Below are positions 33,544 to 40,977 of a stretch of DNA of 64,000 bases, in pieces (the first letter of the stretch is position 1; every line of letters begins with the position of its first letter). The notes beneath the pieces were generated by a model. That model made no database searches and was not told where the DNA came from. It saw only the letters and a program-made list of their open reading frames with translations. A program made the translations under genes and the position numbers. Source of the DNA: Sphingopyxis sp. MSC1_008 (GTDB lineage Bacteria > Pseudomonadota > Alphaproteobacteria > Sphingomonadales > Sphingomonadaceae); contig NZ_JALPRD010000004.1 in NCBI RefSeq assembly GCF_023197165.1, forward strand, positions 124,001 through 188,000. Reading direction: 5' to 3'.

Positions 33544-33707
33544 ATGAGTTTGACGCCCGCTGCCTGCCCGCTCCCCCCTGGCCCCAGGATAACAGTCCGC
33601 GTTGACCGTAACTTGAAAGGATGCGAGGAGACGAGCCTCGGCACGCAGCTCCGCTGGATGACGGCAAGGGATACCGCGGGTGTGCATTCAGGAATTGGGG
33701 AGCGGAC

Positions 33708-34928
33708 ATGACCGAAGCAGCAACAGCGAATCGATCGCTGCGTAACTGGGGGCGCCGCGCCCTGCTTTTGCTGGCTGGCATCATCATCCTCGCCGCTGCA
33801 GCCCTGACCCTCGGTGCCTTCATTCCCTCGATCCCCCAGCTCGGGCTGTTCGGGTCGATTGTGCTCTCGCTCATCCCCGCCTGGGTCGCGGTCGCGTCGA
33901 TCGCGGCCGGGCTTGTCGCGCGCGCCACCGCGCGCGGGGGCACCCGCAAGCTTCTTACCGGTCTCGCGGCAATCGCGGCGGTCGGCGCGCTGATCGTGGT
34001 TGTCCGCCTTGTCGCGCTCGCCGCGGCGAACGATGTGCGGATCGGCGTCGGTGCCCCCTTTGGTTTCGGCGGCGTGCTCTCATCCTCGCCCCCCGATGCG
34101 ACGCGCGTCTACGCACGCGATCTCGGCGAGGATCTCAAAATCCATGCGTGGCGCCCGAAGGGCGAAGCGCCCCGGGGTGGATGGCCGATCCTGATCTATG
34201 TCCATGGCGGCGGCTGGAATGCCGGTGACTCGATCAGCAGGGGCGCAGACATGCGCTGGTTCGCCGACCGCGGCTGGCTCGCGCTGTCGATCGACTACAG
34301 CCTGTCGAGCGAGAAGCGGCACATGTGGAACAGGGTGCATGGACAGATTGGTTGTGCGCTCGCCTGGACAAACAAGAATGCCGCGGCATGGAACGGCGAT
34401 GTCACGCGCATCGCGCTGTTCGGTGAATCCGCGGGCGGCAACCTCGTGCTCAACGCCGGCAATCTCGCAGGAGCGAGCAAGCTCGTCTCGAGCTGCGGCG
34501 GCGATGTCCCGAAGATTCGCGCGGTGAGCGCCGTCTATCCTGCCGCCGATATCGCGGCGGTGTGGAACAATGATTATGTTCCCAGCGGCGCGGCGGTGCG
34601 CATGATGGCGGAACAATATACCGGCGGATCTCCCAAGCAATTCCCCGAGCGCTACGCGGCGACCGCGGCGGCCACGCATCTCGGGCCCAACGCGCCGCCC
34701 GCCATCCTGTTCATTTCGGAAAACGACCATCTGGTCCCGCCTGCGAGCATGAAAGCCTATGAAGCAGCGTCACGCCGCGCAGGGGTCGAGACGCGGGTCG
34801 TCGATATTCCCTATGGCGAGCATGGCTTCGATCTCATCGGCATCGGAAATGCGGTCATTCGGCAAGCGACGCTGCAATTCCTGACCAAAGCGGTGCCTGT
34901 TAGCCGCGGCACGCCGCCGGCAACGTGA
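33708..34928 (+). CDS. Membrane-anchored HSL-type esterase
   Basis: Protein of 406 aa starting MTEAATANRSLRNWGRRALL, with a GGGGAG ribosome binding site. The first 130 residues hold about three transmembrane segments, so the catalytic domain is membrane-anchored. The alpha/beta hydrolase domain has the oxyanion motif 'YVHGGGWNAGD', the nucleophile elbow 'LFGESAGGNLVLN', the acid in 'ISENDHLVP' and the His in 'PYGEHGFDLIG'. It is a clear paralogue of 58035-59225 (shared 'DYSLSS.KRH.W', 'FGESAGGNLVLN', 'YTGGSP.QFP.RYAA', and the membrane N-terminus). Another esterase follows 113 bases later. The substrate is unknown, perhaps acyl or acetyl esters on imported saccharides. Confidence 0.9.
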   Translation: MTEAATANRSLRNWGRRALLLLAGIIILAAAALTLGAFIPSIPQLGLFGSIVLSLIPAWVAVASIAAGLVARATARGGTRKLLTGLAAIAAVGALIVVVRLVALAAANDVRIGVGAPFGFGGVLSSSPPDATRVYARDLGEDLKIHAWRPKGEAPRGGWPILIYVHGGGWNAGDSISRGADMRWFADRGWLALSIDYSLSSEKRHMWNRVHGQIGCALAWTNKNAAAWNGDVTRIALFGESAGGNLVLNAGNLAGASKLVSSCGGDVPKIRAVSAVYPAADIAAVWNNDYVPSGAAVRMMAEQYTGGSPKQFPERYAATAAATHLGPNAPPAILFISENDHLVPPASMKAYEAASRRAGVETRVVDIPYGEHGFDLIGIGNAVIRQATLQFLTKAVPVSRGTPPAT

Positions 34929-35041
34929 GCGCGACGCAACGGCCTTCCGGACTGGATCGGCCTTTGTTGCAGCAATTCTCCCGTCCGGTGCTTCATCTTC
35001 CCGGGGACGACCCGGCAAAATTACACAAAAAGGACCTGAAC

Positions 35042-36004
35042 ATGAAAATGAACGTCGGAACATTCGCTTCAGCCATAATGCTGCTGTCGGCCTTGGGGGC
35101 CTGCGCGCAAATCGCCCCGGTCGTTGGCGAGCCTGCCGCGACAAAGCCTGCGACTGAAGGCAATCACTACGCCGGTTTCACCAGCCCGGCCCCGCTTGAA
35201 CAGAAATATTCGCAGCGTGGCAGCCATGAGGTGGCCTATGTCGAATTCGATGCAGCGAATATCGCCAATCGCACGATCGGCGTCTGGTATCCGCGAAAGC
35301 TGGAAAAGGATCGTGCGCGATATCCGATGATCCTGGTGGCCAACGGCAGCGACACCAAAGCCAGTTCGTACAAGCCCTTTTTTGAACGTCTCGCCTCATG
35401 GGGCTTCATCGTCGTCGGTAATGAAGTCGAACATGCGGGAACAGGCGAATCAAGCTTGGCCACGCTCGATGTCCTTCTGAACGCGCCCCGCGGCAATATC
35501 CTTCACGGCCGGATCGACACGGCGAATATTGGCATAGCCGGCTATTCGCAGGGCGGCGCGGGAGCGATCCGGGCCGTCACCGAATACAGCAACAGCGGTT
35601 CCTTCAAGACCCTGTTCACCGCCAGTGCGCCCTATCCTCTCCTCGCGAAGAATCTGCGCTGGAGCTATGATGCGCGGAAGATCGCGATGCCCTATTTCAT
35701 GACCGCCGGTACCGGACGGTCGGACGACTCGGGCGCGAAAGATACATCCAAAAGTTTCGGCGGTGTGGCTCCCCTCTCCTCGCTGATCGAAAATTATGAT
35801 GCCATTCCAGGCGAGGTGATGAAGGTGCGGGCACGGGCGACCGGCGCTGAACACACGGACATGCAGATCCGCACGGATGGCTATTTGACGGCCTGGATGC
35901 GCTACCAGCTTCAGGGCGACCGCGACGCCGCGTCGGTCTTCGTCGGCAAGGACGCGGAGATCCTTTCCAACCGGAACTGGCAAGACGTCCAGAAGAACCG
36001 GTAG
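35042..36004 (+). CDS. Lipoprotein alpha/beta hydrolase (esterase)
   Basis: Protein of 320 aa starting MKMNVGTFASAIMLLSALGA, with lipobox LGAC just after, so it is predicted to be lipid-anchored in the periplasm. An AAGGA ribosome binding site precedes it. The alpha/beta hydrolase core shows 'PMILVANGSDTKASSYKPFF', 'ERLASWGFIVVG', and nucleophile elbow 'GYSQGGAGAI'; a final His occurs in 'GAEHTDMQ'. It is of the dienelactone hydrolase/cutinase-like type and resembles the secreted hydrolase at 11402. It follows the HSL esterase in the same direction, and the hairpin at 36029-36047 lies after the stop. The substrate is not predictable. Confidence 0.88.
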   Translation: MKMNVGTFASAIMLLSALGACAQIAPVVGEPAATKPATEGNHYAGFTSPAPLEQKYSQRGSHEVAYVEFDAANIANRTIGVWYPRKLEKDRARYPMILVANGSDTKASSYKPFFERLASWGFIVVGNEVEHAGTGESSLATLDVLLNAPRGNILHGRIDTANIGIAGYSQGGAGAIRAVTEYSNSGSFKTLFTASAPYPLLAKNLRWSYDARKIAMPYFMTAGTGRSDDSGAKDTSKSFGGVAPLSSLIENYDAIPGEVMKVRARATGAEHTDMQIRTDGYLTAWMRYQLQGDRDAASVFVGKDAEILSNRNWQDVQKNR

Positions 36005-36028
36005 CGGATGCCCGACAGGCACAAAAAA

Positions 36029-36047
36029 GGCGGCCTGAAAGGCCGCC
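36029..36047 (-). terminator. Rho-independent terminator
   Basis: GGCGGCC (36029-36035) pairs with GGCCGCC (36041-36047) over a TGAAA loop. On the reverse strand it is followed by a T-run (complement of AAAAAA at 36023-36028), so it fits leftward transcription from the ParB side. It also lies 25 bases after the esterase stop and may act on both strands. Confidence 0.75.
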
Positions 36048-36538
36048 AGGTTTGTGATGAAGGAGCCCTCCATCGGGTCGCGTTGCGGGACATAGCGAAG
36101 CGCGGGCAAGTCGCCACAATAAATGGCGCCCGCTGCTCAAATAGATCGCAAGTGATGCCGCAGCGCAACACATAGTATCTTCTGCAACGACAGGATCGCT
36201 TACTTACTTGTTTAGGCCGAGACCGCGTTCACAACATTCACCCTCCAAATCGAGCGCAACACCCCCGGCTGCCGGACAACAAGATTCAATCTGGACCAAT
36301 CTCCCCCCAGACGCTTGCCCTGCCGTGGCGGCAGGCTATGCTTCTCCCCGCATCGGGTGTGAGAAGCACGATGCCGGGAATTGAGACGCCCGCTTGACGC
36401 TGATAGATTTGCGCCATCCCTGCCGGGTGGCCGTGACGCATGTCCAAGCCTTCGGGCCAAAGGTTGCGGCCTCGTCGTCAAGCGAGACTCAACACCCGGC
36501 TTCGCGCCCTCCTTGCCCCGGACGGGAAGGCATGGCGC
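36048..36538. other. Intergenic region, 491 bp
   Basis: I see no supported gene. The leftward ParB frame stays open into this area only because of composition; the sequence there is unlike ParB. The promoter of the truncated sigma-factor gene should lie near its right end. Confidence 0.45.
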
Positions 36539-37003
36539 ATGGACTTTGACAATGAGAATGAAGGCAGGGGCGGCCCTGGCGCCGCCGATCCGGTCCCGCC
36601 CGACGATTGGGACGGGTTCCGGCGCCTCGCGCGAACCGAGGCGATCCTGGCCGAGCAGCGCCCTCGCCTCGCGGGCTTCTTCCGCCGCAACGCGCATCCG
36701 CAGGACGTCGCCGATCTCGTCCAGGAGAGCTTCCGCCGCTTCTTCACCGCGAAAGGCTATTTCAGCATCGGCGACAAGCCCGGCGCCTATCTCGCGCAGA
36801 CCGCGCGCACGCTCCTGAAGGAACGGGCGCGGACCGGCGCGCGCCGCCAGCAGGCGGCGCATCACAGCTTCGAGGAGAAGGATGTCGCCGGCCCCGATCC
36901 GCACAATGCGCTGGAAGCGCGCGACCTGCTGCGGCGCGCCGAAGAGGCGCTGGCCGACCTCGATACCACCACACAGGATGTATTCCTTATGCAACGCGTC
37001 GAC
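36539..37003 (+). pseudogene. ECF sigma factor (FecI-like), 3'-truncated
   Basis: A coding stretch of 155 residues from MDFDNENEGRGGPGAADPVP. Region 2 is visible ('LAGFFRRNAHPQDVADLVQE', 'SFRRFFTAKGYF', 'KPGAYLAQTARTLLKERART'), then a linker and the start of region 4 ('ADLDTTTQDVFLMQRVD'). Region 4 should continue with a helix-turn-helix such as 'G..Y.EIA...G.S...VE', but at GTCGAC (36998-37003) the frame runs into sequence antisense to a ParB gene. The frame remains open to 37579, so a hybrid protein could be made, yet promoter recognition would be lost. A GGGAAGG ribosome binding site supports the ATG at 36539. FecI-type factors normally pair with FecR and a TonB receptor. Confidence 0.78.
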
Positions 37004-37564
37004 CGTGAAGGCCATCAGCTGATCGAGCGTCATGTCATCCTCGGCGTAAAGATCCTGCAGCGCCGGCGACACCGATGCGAGCTTGAGGCGCTGGCGGACG
37101 ACGGCGGGGGTCGTCATGAAATGCGCCGCGATCGTTTCGACCGCATTGCCCTTGGCGACCATCGCCTGCATCGCCCGGAACTGGTCGAGCGGATGCAGCG
37201 CCTCGCGCACAGCGTTTTCGGCGTAGCTATCCTCCTCGGCGAGAATATGCGCCGCCGCCTGCTGGACGATGCAGGGCACCGGCGCATCCTTCGCGAGACG
37301 CTTCTGTTTCACAAGCAGTTCGAGTGCGCGGTAGCGTCGGCCGCCCGCGGGGATTTCGAACATCCCGGTTTCGCTGCCGTCTTCGCCCAGCAGGGGCCGA
37401 ACATTGAGCCCCTGGAGCAGCGTGCGCCGGGCGATGTCGTCGGCGAGTTCGCCGATCGACACGCCGGCCTTCACGCGCCGGACATTGGACTGGGACAGGA
37501 CCAGCCGGTCGAACGGAATGTCGCGCGACGGGCTGAGGGTGATCTTCTGCTTTGCTCTGGCCAT
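36998..37564 (-). pseudogene. ParB/RepB-family partition protein, 3'-truncated
   Basis: The start is MARAKQKITLSPSRDIPFDR (ATG at 37564, GGAG ribosome binding site), followed by 'LVLSQSNVRRVKAGVSIGEL', the ParB N-terminal CTPase/nuclease-like domain. The helix-turn-helix part follows ('AHILAEEDSYAENAVREALH' and 'IAAHFMTTPAVVRQRLKLAS'). The ParB-like sequence stops after 'MTLDQLMAFTVD', where homologues continue for several hundred residues. The break is the same GTCGAC (36998-37003) that ends the sigma-factor gene from the other side. The frame stays open leftward to 36212 through unrelated sequence. Plasmid/ICE-type ParB proteins of this kind usually sit with ArdC and DUF2958, as here. Confidence 0.8.
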
Positions 37565-37648
37565 GGCCATTCTCCGTGACGGGCCGCCGCGAGACACTCT
37601 CCCGGCTCAACAACCCGTCACGAAGGCCCTGCCCCCCTCTTCCTCCCG

Positions 37649-37667
37649 GGGCCGCGAAACGCGGCCC
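37649..37667 (-). terminator. Stem-loop after the ardC-DUF2958 unit
   Basis: GGGCCGCG (37649-37656) pairs with CGCGGCCC (37660-37667) over AAA, starting 16 bases after the DUF2958 stop on the reverse strand. No T-run follows. Confidence 0.55.
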
Positions 37668-37683
37668 TAAGCGGCGAAGCGCA

Positions 37684-38085
37684 TCACCGGCGGCGAGCAA
37701 GCCGCTCGGCGGCCTGGCGCAACCTCTGTTCGCCGAGCACGATCGATCCCGCACCCCGCGCCGCCTCGACATAGGCCGAGAGCGTATGGCGCGGAGTGAA
37801 GTGGAAATCGCGCTCGATGGTGAGGCCGAAGGGCAGCCGGACGGCCTCGAGTTCAGCGAGCGCAAAGCTGCCCAATTCCGGGCAACCGAAGCCGAGGTCG
37901 GCGAGGCCAAAGAAGATGTCGTCCTCGTCAAGCTCGGTCGCGAGCCAAGTCGCCGCGCCCACCGGATTAAAGAGCCGGACGACGGGCTCGGGATCGGGTT
38001 CGCGTTCGCCGCGGCTCTGTGCGCCACGACGCGCCTCGACATTGGCGCGCAGCCGCCGTTCAAGCTCAGGGGTCAGGAGCTTCAT
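37684..38085 (-). CDS. DUF2958 family protein
   Basis: Protein of 133 aa starting MKLLTPELERRLRANVEARR. The sequence 'PVVRLFNPVGAATWLATELD', 'EDDIFFGLADLGFGCPELG' and 'LPFGLTIERDFHFTP' is the DUF2958 signature. This family is found almost only on plasmids, ICEs and other mobile elements of Proteobacteria, next to ArdC, ParB and conjugation genes. Its activity is unknown. It overlaps the ardC stop as ATGA, so it is translated together with it. Confidence 0.92.
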   Translation of the reverse strand: MKLLTPELERRLRANVEARRGAQSRGEREPDPEPVVRLFNPVGAATWLATELDEDDIFFGLADLGFGCPELGSFALAELEAVRLPFGLTIERDFHFTPRHTLSAYVEAARGAGSIVLGEQRLRQAAERLARRR

Positions 38086-39089
38086 GCCGCAGCCCTCCCC
38101 TTGACACACGCGGAGTCCGATCCGGCTGTGCTTTCGTCCCCCCGAACGCCGTGACCGGCCATGTCACCGGACTTCGCGCCTGTACGATGGGCGAGGAGAT
38201 AGTCGGCGGCCTTCGATGCCGCGCTCGCCGCGCGCAGGATCGCACGCTGGTCCTCGCGAATGATCTCGAGCCACGAGCCAATATAATCGGCGTGTCGCAC
38301 CGTCGGCGCGATGCCGAGCGCCGCGCAGACGAACGCGCCGGTCATCTCGGCGATCAATTCCTCATGCCCATAGGATTTCGAGCCGAAGCTTCCGGTTTGG
38401 TCGCGGTCGAGGCGGGTCGAATGACCACTCCAATGACCTAGCTCATGAAAAGCCGTGCGATGCCAGTTGATCGGCTCGAAGAAATCGTCGGGACGGGGAA
38501 CGGCGACGAAGTCATGCCGCGGGCTGTAATAGGCCGACACCCCGCCGATGCGAAAATCGGCGCCCGTCGCCGCTATAAGCTGCTCCGCCTCGGGCAAGAT
38601 CAAGCCATCGGGTATGGGCTCCGCGGGAATATGAAAGCGGTCGGGCAGCCCTTCGCACTGGTCGACCGAGAAGACGGTGAATTGCTTCAGGAAAGGGAAG
38701 CCGCCTTTGCTCTCGCCGCCAGGGTCACCGGAGTCGAGGCGGCCATTCAGCTCGCCCTTGCCGACGCGGTGACTGTAGATGACCGCCGTCCCATACTCGC
38801 CGCGCCGCACCGAGCCGCCGAGCGTCGCCGCCTGCCGAAATGTCAGGAAACCGTGGCCGGTAAATCCTCGCGCAATTACCGCGTTCCAGAGCGTGAGGAT
38901 GTTGATGCCGCTGTAGCGCCGCTCGCTCACGGCATTGAACGGCAGGCCGATTGGGGCGCGAGCGGTGCCCCAAGGCTGCACCCAAGGCAGCCGCCCAGCC
39001 TCCAGTTCGGAGATGATCCGGTTGGTGATGTCCTCATAAAGCGGGGCCCGCGGGCCGCGCGGCAGGTGCCCGGTTCGGTGTTGCGCCAT
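38082..39089 (-). CDS. ardC: ArdC-family antirestriction protein
   Basis: Protein of 335 aa starting MAQHRTGHLPRGPRAPLYED, with an AGGAGA ribosome binding site six bases upstream. The N-terminal single-stranded-DNA-binding domain of ArdC (DUF1738) is clear: 'YEDITNRIISELEAGRLPWV', 'YSGINILTLWNAVIARGF', 'TFRQAATLGGSVRRGEYGTA'. The C-terminal zincin metallopeptidase part has 'RTAFHELGHWSGHSTRLD' (HExxH) and a downstream 'EELIAEMTGAFVCAALGI' with the third ligand. ArdC proteins protect incoming plasmid DNA from host restriction. It is the first gene of a leftward mobile-element unit with DUF2958. Confidence 0.95.
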   Translation of the reverse strand: MAQHRTGHLPRGPRAPLYEDITNRIISELEAGRLPWVQPWGTARAPIGLPFNAVSERRYSGINILTLWNAVIARGFTGHGFLTFRQAATLGGSVRRGEYGTAVIYSHRVGKGELNGRLDSGDPGGESKGGFPFLKQFTVFSVDQCEGLPDRFHIPAEPIPDGLILPEAEQLIAATGADFRIGGVSAYYSPRHDFVAVPRPDDFFEPINWHRTAFHELGHWSGHSTRLDRDQTGSFGSKSYGHEELIAEMTGAFVCAALGIAPTVRHADYIGSWLEIIREDQRAILRAASAASKAADYLLAHRTGAKSGDMAGHGVRGDESTAGSDSACVKGRAAA

Positions 39090-39841
39090 GTGCGATCTCC
39101 TGGGGCAAACCGGCGGCAAGCCTCTCTCGCCGCGCCCATTTGCCACTCGGCCCGGCCCAGCTCTTCCTCCTCCGCACAGCGGAGCGGCGGCAGCCGCTTG
39201 ACCATGGGGCAGCGACGAGAGAGACGGAGCGATCCTGCAGCTCCATCTGGCCCGAGTCGCCGAGACCACCCTCTCCGCCCCCGGGTCCCCGCACCTTCTG
39301 GCACGGGGTTGACCTAGGCCCGGGTTCCCGCTGCGCCCAAATCCGCCACGCCGCGCGGATAAAGCCGGCCGGATTTCGATACAGGAGCGCCGCCAGTTTT
39401 CGCGATCATGGAGGCGAAAGAGACAGCAGCGGTATATTCGACATGTTTTCTTACGGAAAGGGAGCCGGCGTGGAAGGCTTCGGCCGGGGTCGTCATCGCA
39501 GAAAGCCCTGGAATTTGCATGTGCCCGAGTTTGCCTCACGGAACATCCCGAAGCCATGCAAATAGCAAACAGCCTTGACTGTTTCGATCGTTCGAGTCAC
39601 CTCTCTTGGCGATATGAGAATGAACTATGGAACCGGCAGAGTGCGGAGAATTGCTCAAGAGTTGTGACGGAAGATCGCAACGGCAAAATAGCTCGCTGTT
39701 CGAACTTTGCTCCAAGTTGATCAGAGAAAGCTTTCGAATGCCTGGCGTCCACCAAGTCTTGCAGATGGATTTATCATAGTGACACGGCCATCAAAAATCA
39801 CGGCTGCCGACAACGCGAATGTTCAGGCCGAATCGCCGCGT
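39090..39841. other. Intergenic region, 752 bp, with an operator-like site
   Basis: No gene is supported on either strand. The right half becomes AT-rich and holds the motif at 39567-39584. The first TetR gene might start within the region, at a GTG at 39779. Confidence 0.5.
39567..39584 (+). promoter_or_regulatory. Candidate operator of the local regulon (site 4)
   Basis: AAACAGCCTTGACTGTTT is a perfect inverted repeat of 6-bp halves (AAACAG/CTGTTT) spaced by 6 bases, and it contains a TTGACT -35-like hexamer. It is the cleanest of the ten sites and lies upstream of the first TetR gene. Confidence 0.7.
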
Positions 39842-40438
39842 ATGACACGGTCCGAACGCGCCGCGGCGAGGCGGCCGGTGCTGCTGGAAGCAGCGATCAC
39901 ATGTCTTTCAAAATTGGGTTATGATGCGACGACAGAGCAAATCGTCGCTGATGAGGCAGCCATTAGCCGGACCACCATGCGACGCCAGTTTCCTTCGAAG
40001 ACAGATCTCATGGCCTTTGTGATTGAGGAGGCAATGAAAGGGGATGCAGACTTTTTCACCGATTCGCTGGACGGACTTGATGACGCTGGGGACCAACTCG
40101 TTGCCTATTCTACGGCGGCCTGGAAGCTGACATCGAGACGGGAAGGTCTTGCGGTCATTGAGATTCTCCAAGCTGCCCGTGTCGATGAAACTTTAGCAGA
40201 AAAGCTCAAGCCCGTGTGGGATCGCATCGATTCCACCTCTGGAGCGATCGCGCTGCAGAGGATCCTCAATCAGGAAGCATCCGCTTCCCTTTCGCAACTG
40301 ATCATCGGCATTGCTCGCGGTCGCGCCGCCAGTGGATTTCTCCTCCAAGGGGAGGATGGCCGCGAGGAGGCAGAAATGCTCGAGAAACTCCTCCGAGCGG
40401 GAGTCGATTCGGGCGTGCTTGATCCGGAAGACAACTAA
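39842..40438 (+). CDS. TetR-family transcriptional regulator
   Basis: Protein of 198 aa from the ATG at 39842 (MTRSERAAARRPVLLEAAIT); a GTG at 39779 would add 21 residues and match the N-terminal length of its paralogue at 44380 better. The TetR helix-turn-helix is visible ('LGYDATTEQIVADEAAISRT', 'TMRRQFPSKTDLMAFVIEEA'). The C-terminal ligand-binding part shares 'EGLAVIEILQ..R.D..LA.KL' and 'LSQLIIGIARG.A.G' with the second TetR gene. It lies between the ArdC unit and the TonB receptor, and a perfect inverted-repeat site precedes it, suggesting autoregulation. The likely role is repressor of the sugar/ester-use genes around it. Confidence 0.9.
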   Translation: MTRSERAAARRPVLLEAAITCLSKLGYDATTEQIVADEAAISRTTMRRQFPSKTDLMAFVIEEAMKGDADFFTDSLDGLDDAGDQLVAYSTAAWKLTSRREGLAVIEILQAARVDETLAEKLKPVWDRIDSTSGAIALQRILNQEASASLSQLIIGIARGRAASGFLLQGEDGREEAEMLEKLLRAGVDSGVLDPEDN

Positions 40439-40674
40439 CCACTCTAACCGACGTAACTCCCGGCAGTCAGGATATGAGCGCCGCGACGGCCGCGATATAA
40501 ATCGGGACGCTGTTTCGGCACCGGAGGGAAGAGGCGCGTCGATACATATCTTCGAGAAGTTCAGCGGAACTTGCGCGCCCACAAGCCGAAGATCCGGCAA
40601 TTATTCGCAAGCTCGCGTTTCGAATTCTCGAACGGCGAAACCTGGCAGGCATATGGCGAGGCAAACTGCGCTTG

Positions 40675-40742
40675 AAATCAGCTCTGATTCCAAGCGCCGC
40701 CGGTGGCGCGGCTTGAATCGGTCCAAGAAGAGCTGATTTCAG
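40675..40742. terminator. Inverted repeat between TetR and TonB receptor genes
   Basis: GAAATCAGCTCT (40674-40685) is the reverse complement of AGAGCTGATTTC (40731-40742); inside it, CTTGGA-like and GCGCCGCCGGTGGCGCGGC segments can pair further. The extended stem-loop has no T-run on the plus strand but is a plausible transcription stop or regulatory structure. Confidence 0.5.
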
Positions 40743-40837
40743 AAAATCGCGCAGATTTTATAACCATGAAACCTCCCCGCCAACTGACTTAAACAATTGC
40801 ACAAACCCATTCCTTCGGTTGTCACTCTACAAATAAC

Positions 40838-40855
40838 AAGCAGACAGGACTGCTT
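40838..40855 (+). promoter_or_regulatory. Candidate operator of the local regulon (site 5)
   Basis: AAGCAGACAGGACTGCTT is a perfect inverted repeat of AAGCAG/CTGCTT with a 6-base spacer, the same architecture as site 4. It lies 122 bases upstream of the TonB receptor start. Confidence 0.7.
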
Positions 40856-40977
40856 TGTAGTTGACTCGCCCCGCTGGCTGCGCAAGAACTCCTACGTCCC
40901 CGTGCAAGCGGCAAACCCGCCTGCCGGGGCAGCAAAACATACCGAGGCCAATGAGCCTGTCGGTGGGGGGGGAATTT

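Larger units (their letters stand above)
40439..40977. other. Leader region of the TonB receptor, 539 bp
   Basis: No gene is supported. The stretch 40677-40745 contains a long imperfect inverted repeat: AAATCAGCTCT (40675-40685) is mirrored by AGAGCTGATTTC (40731-40742), so a large hairpin could end transcription from the TetR gene. The operator-like site at 40838-40855 follows. Confidence 0.55.

Noticed and set aside
36212..36997. Leftward continuation of the ParB frame
   Set aside because: Antisense to the sigma-factor gene and unlike any ParB C-terminus; the open frame is due to composition.
37004..37579. Rightward continuation of the sigma-factor frame
   Set aside because: Antisense to the ParB gene; it lacks sigma region 4.
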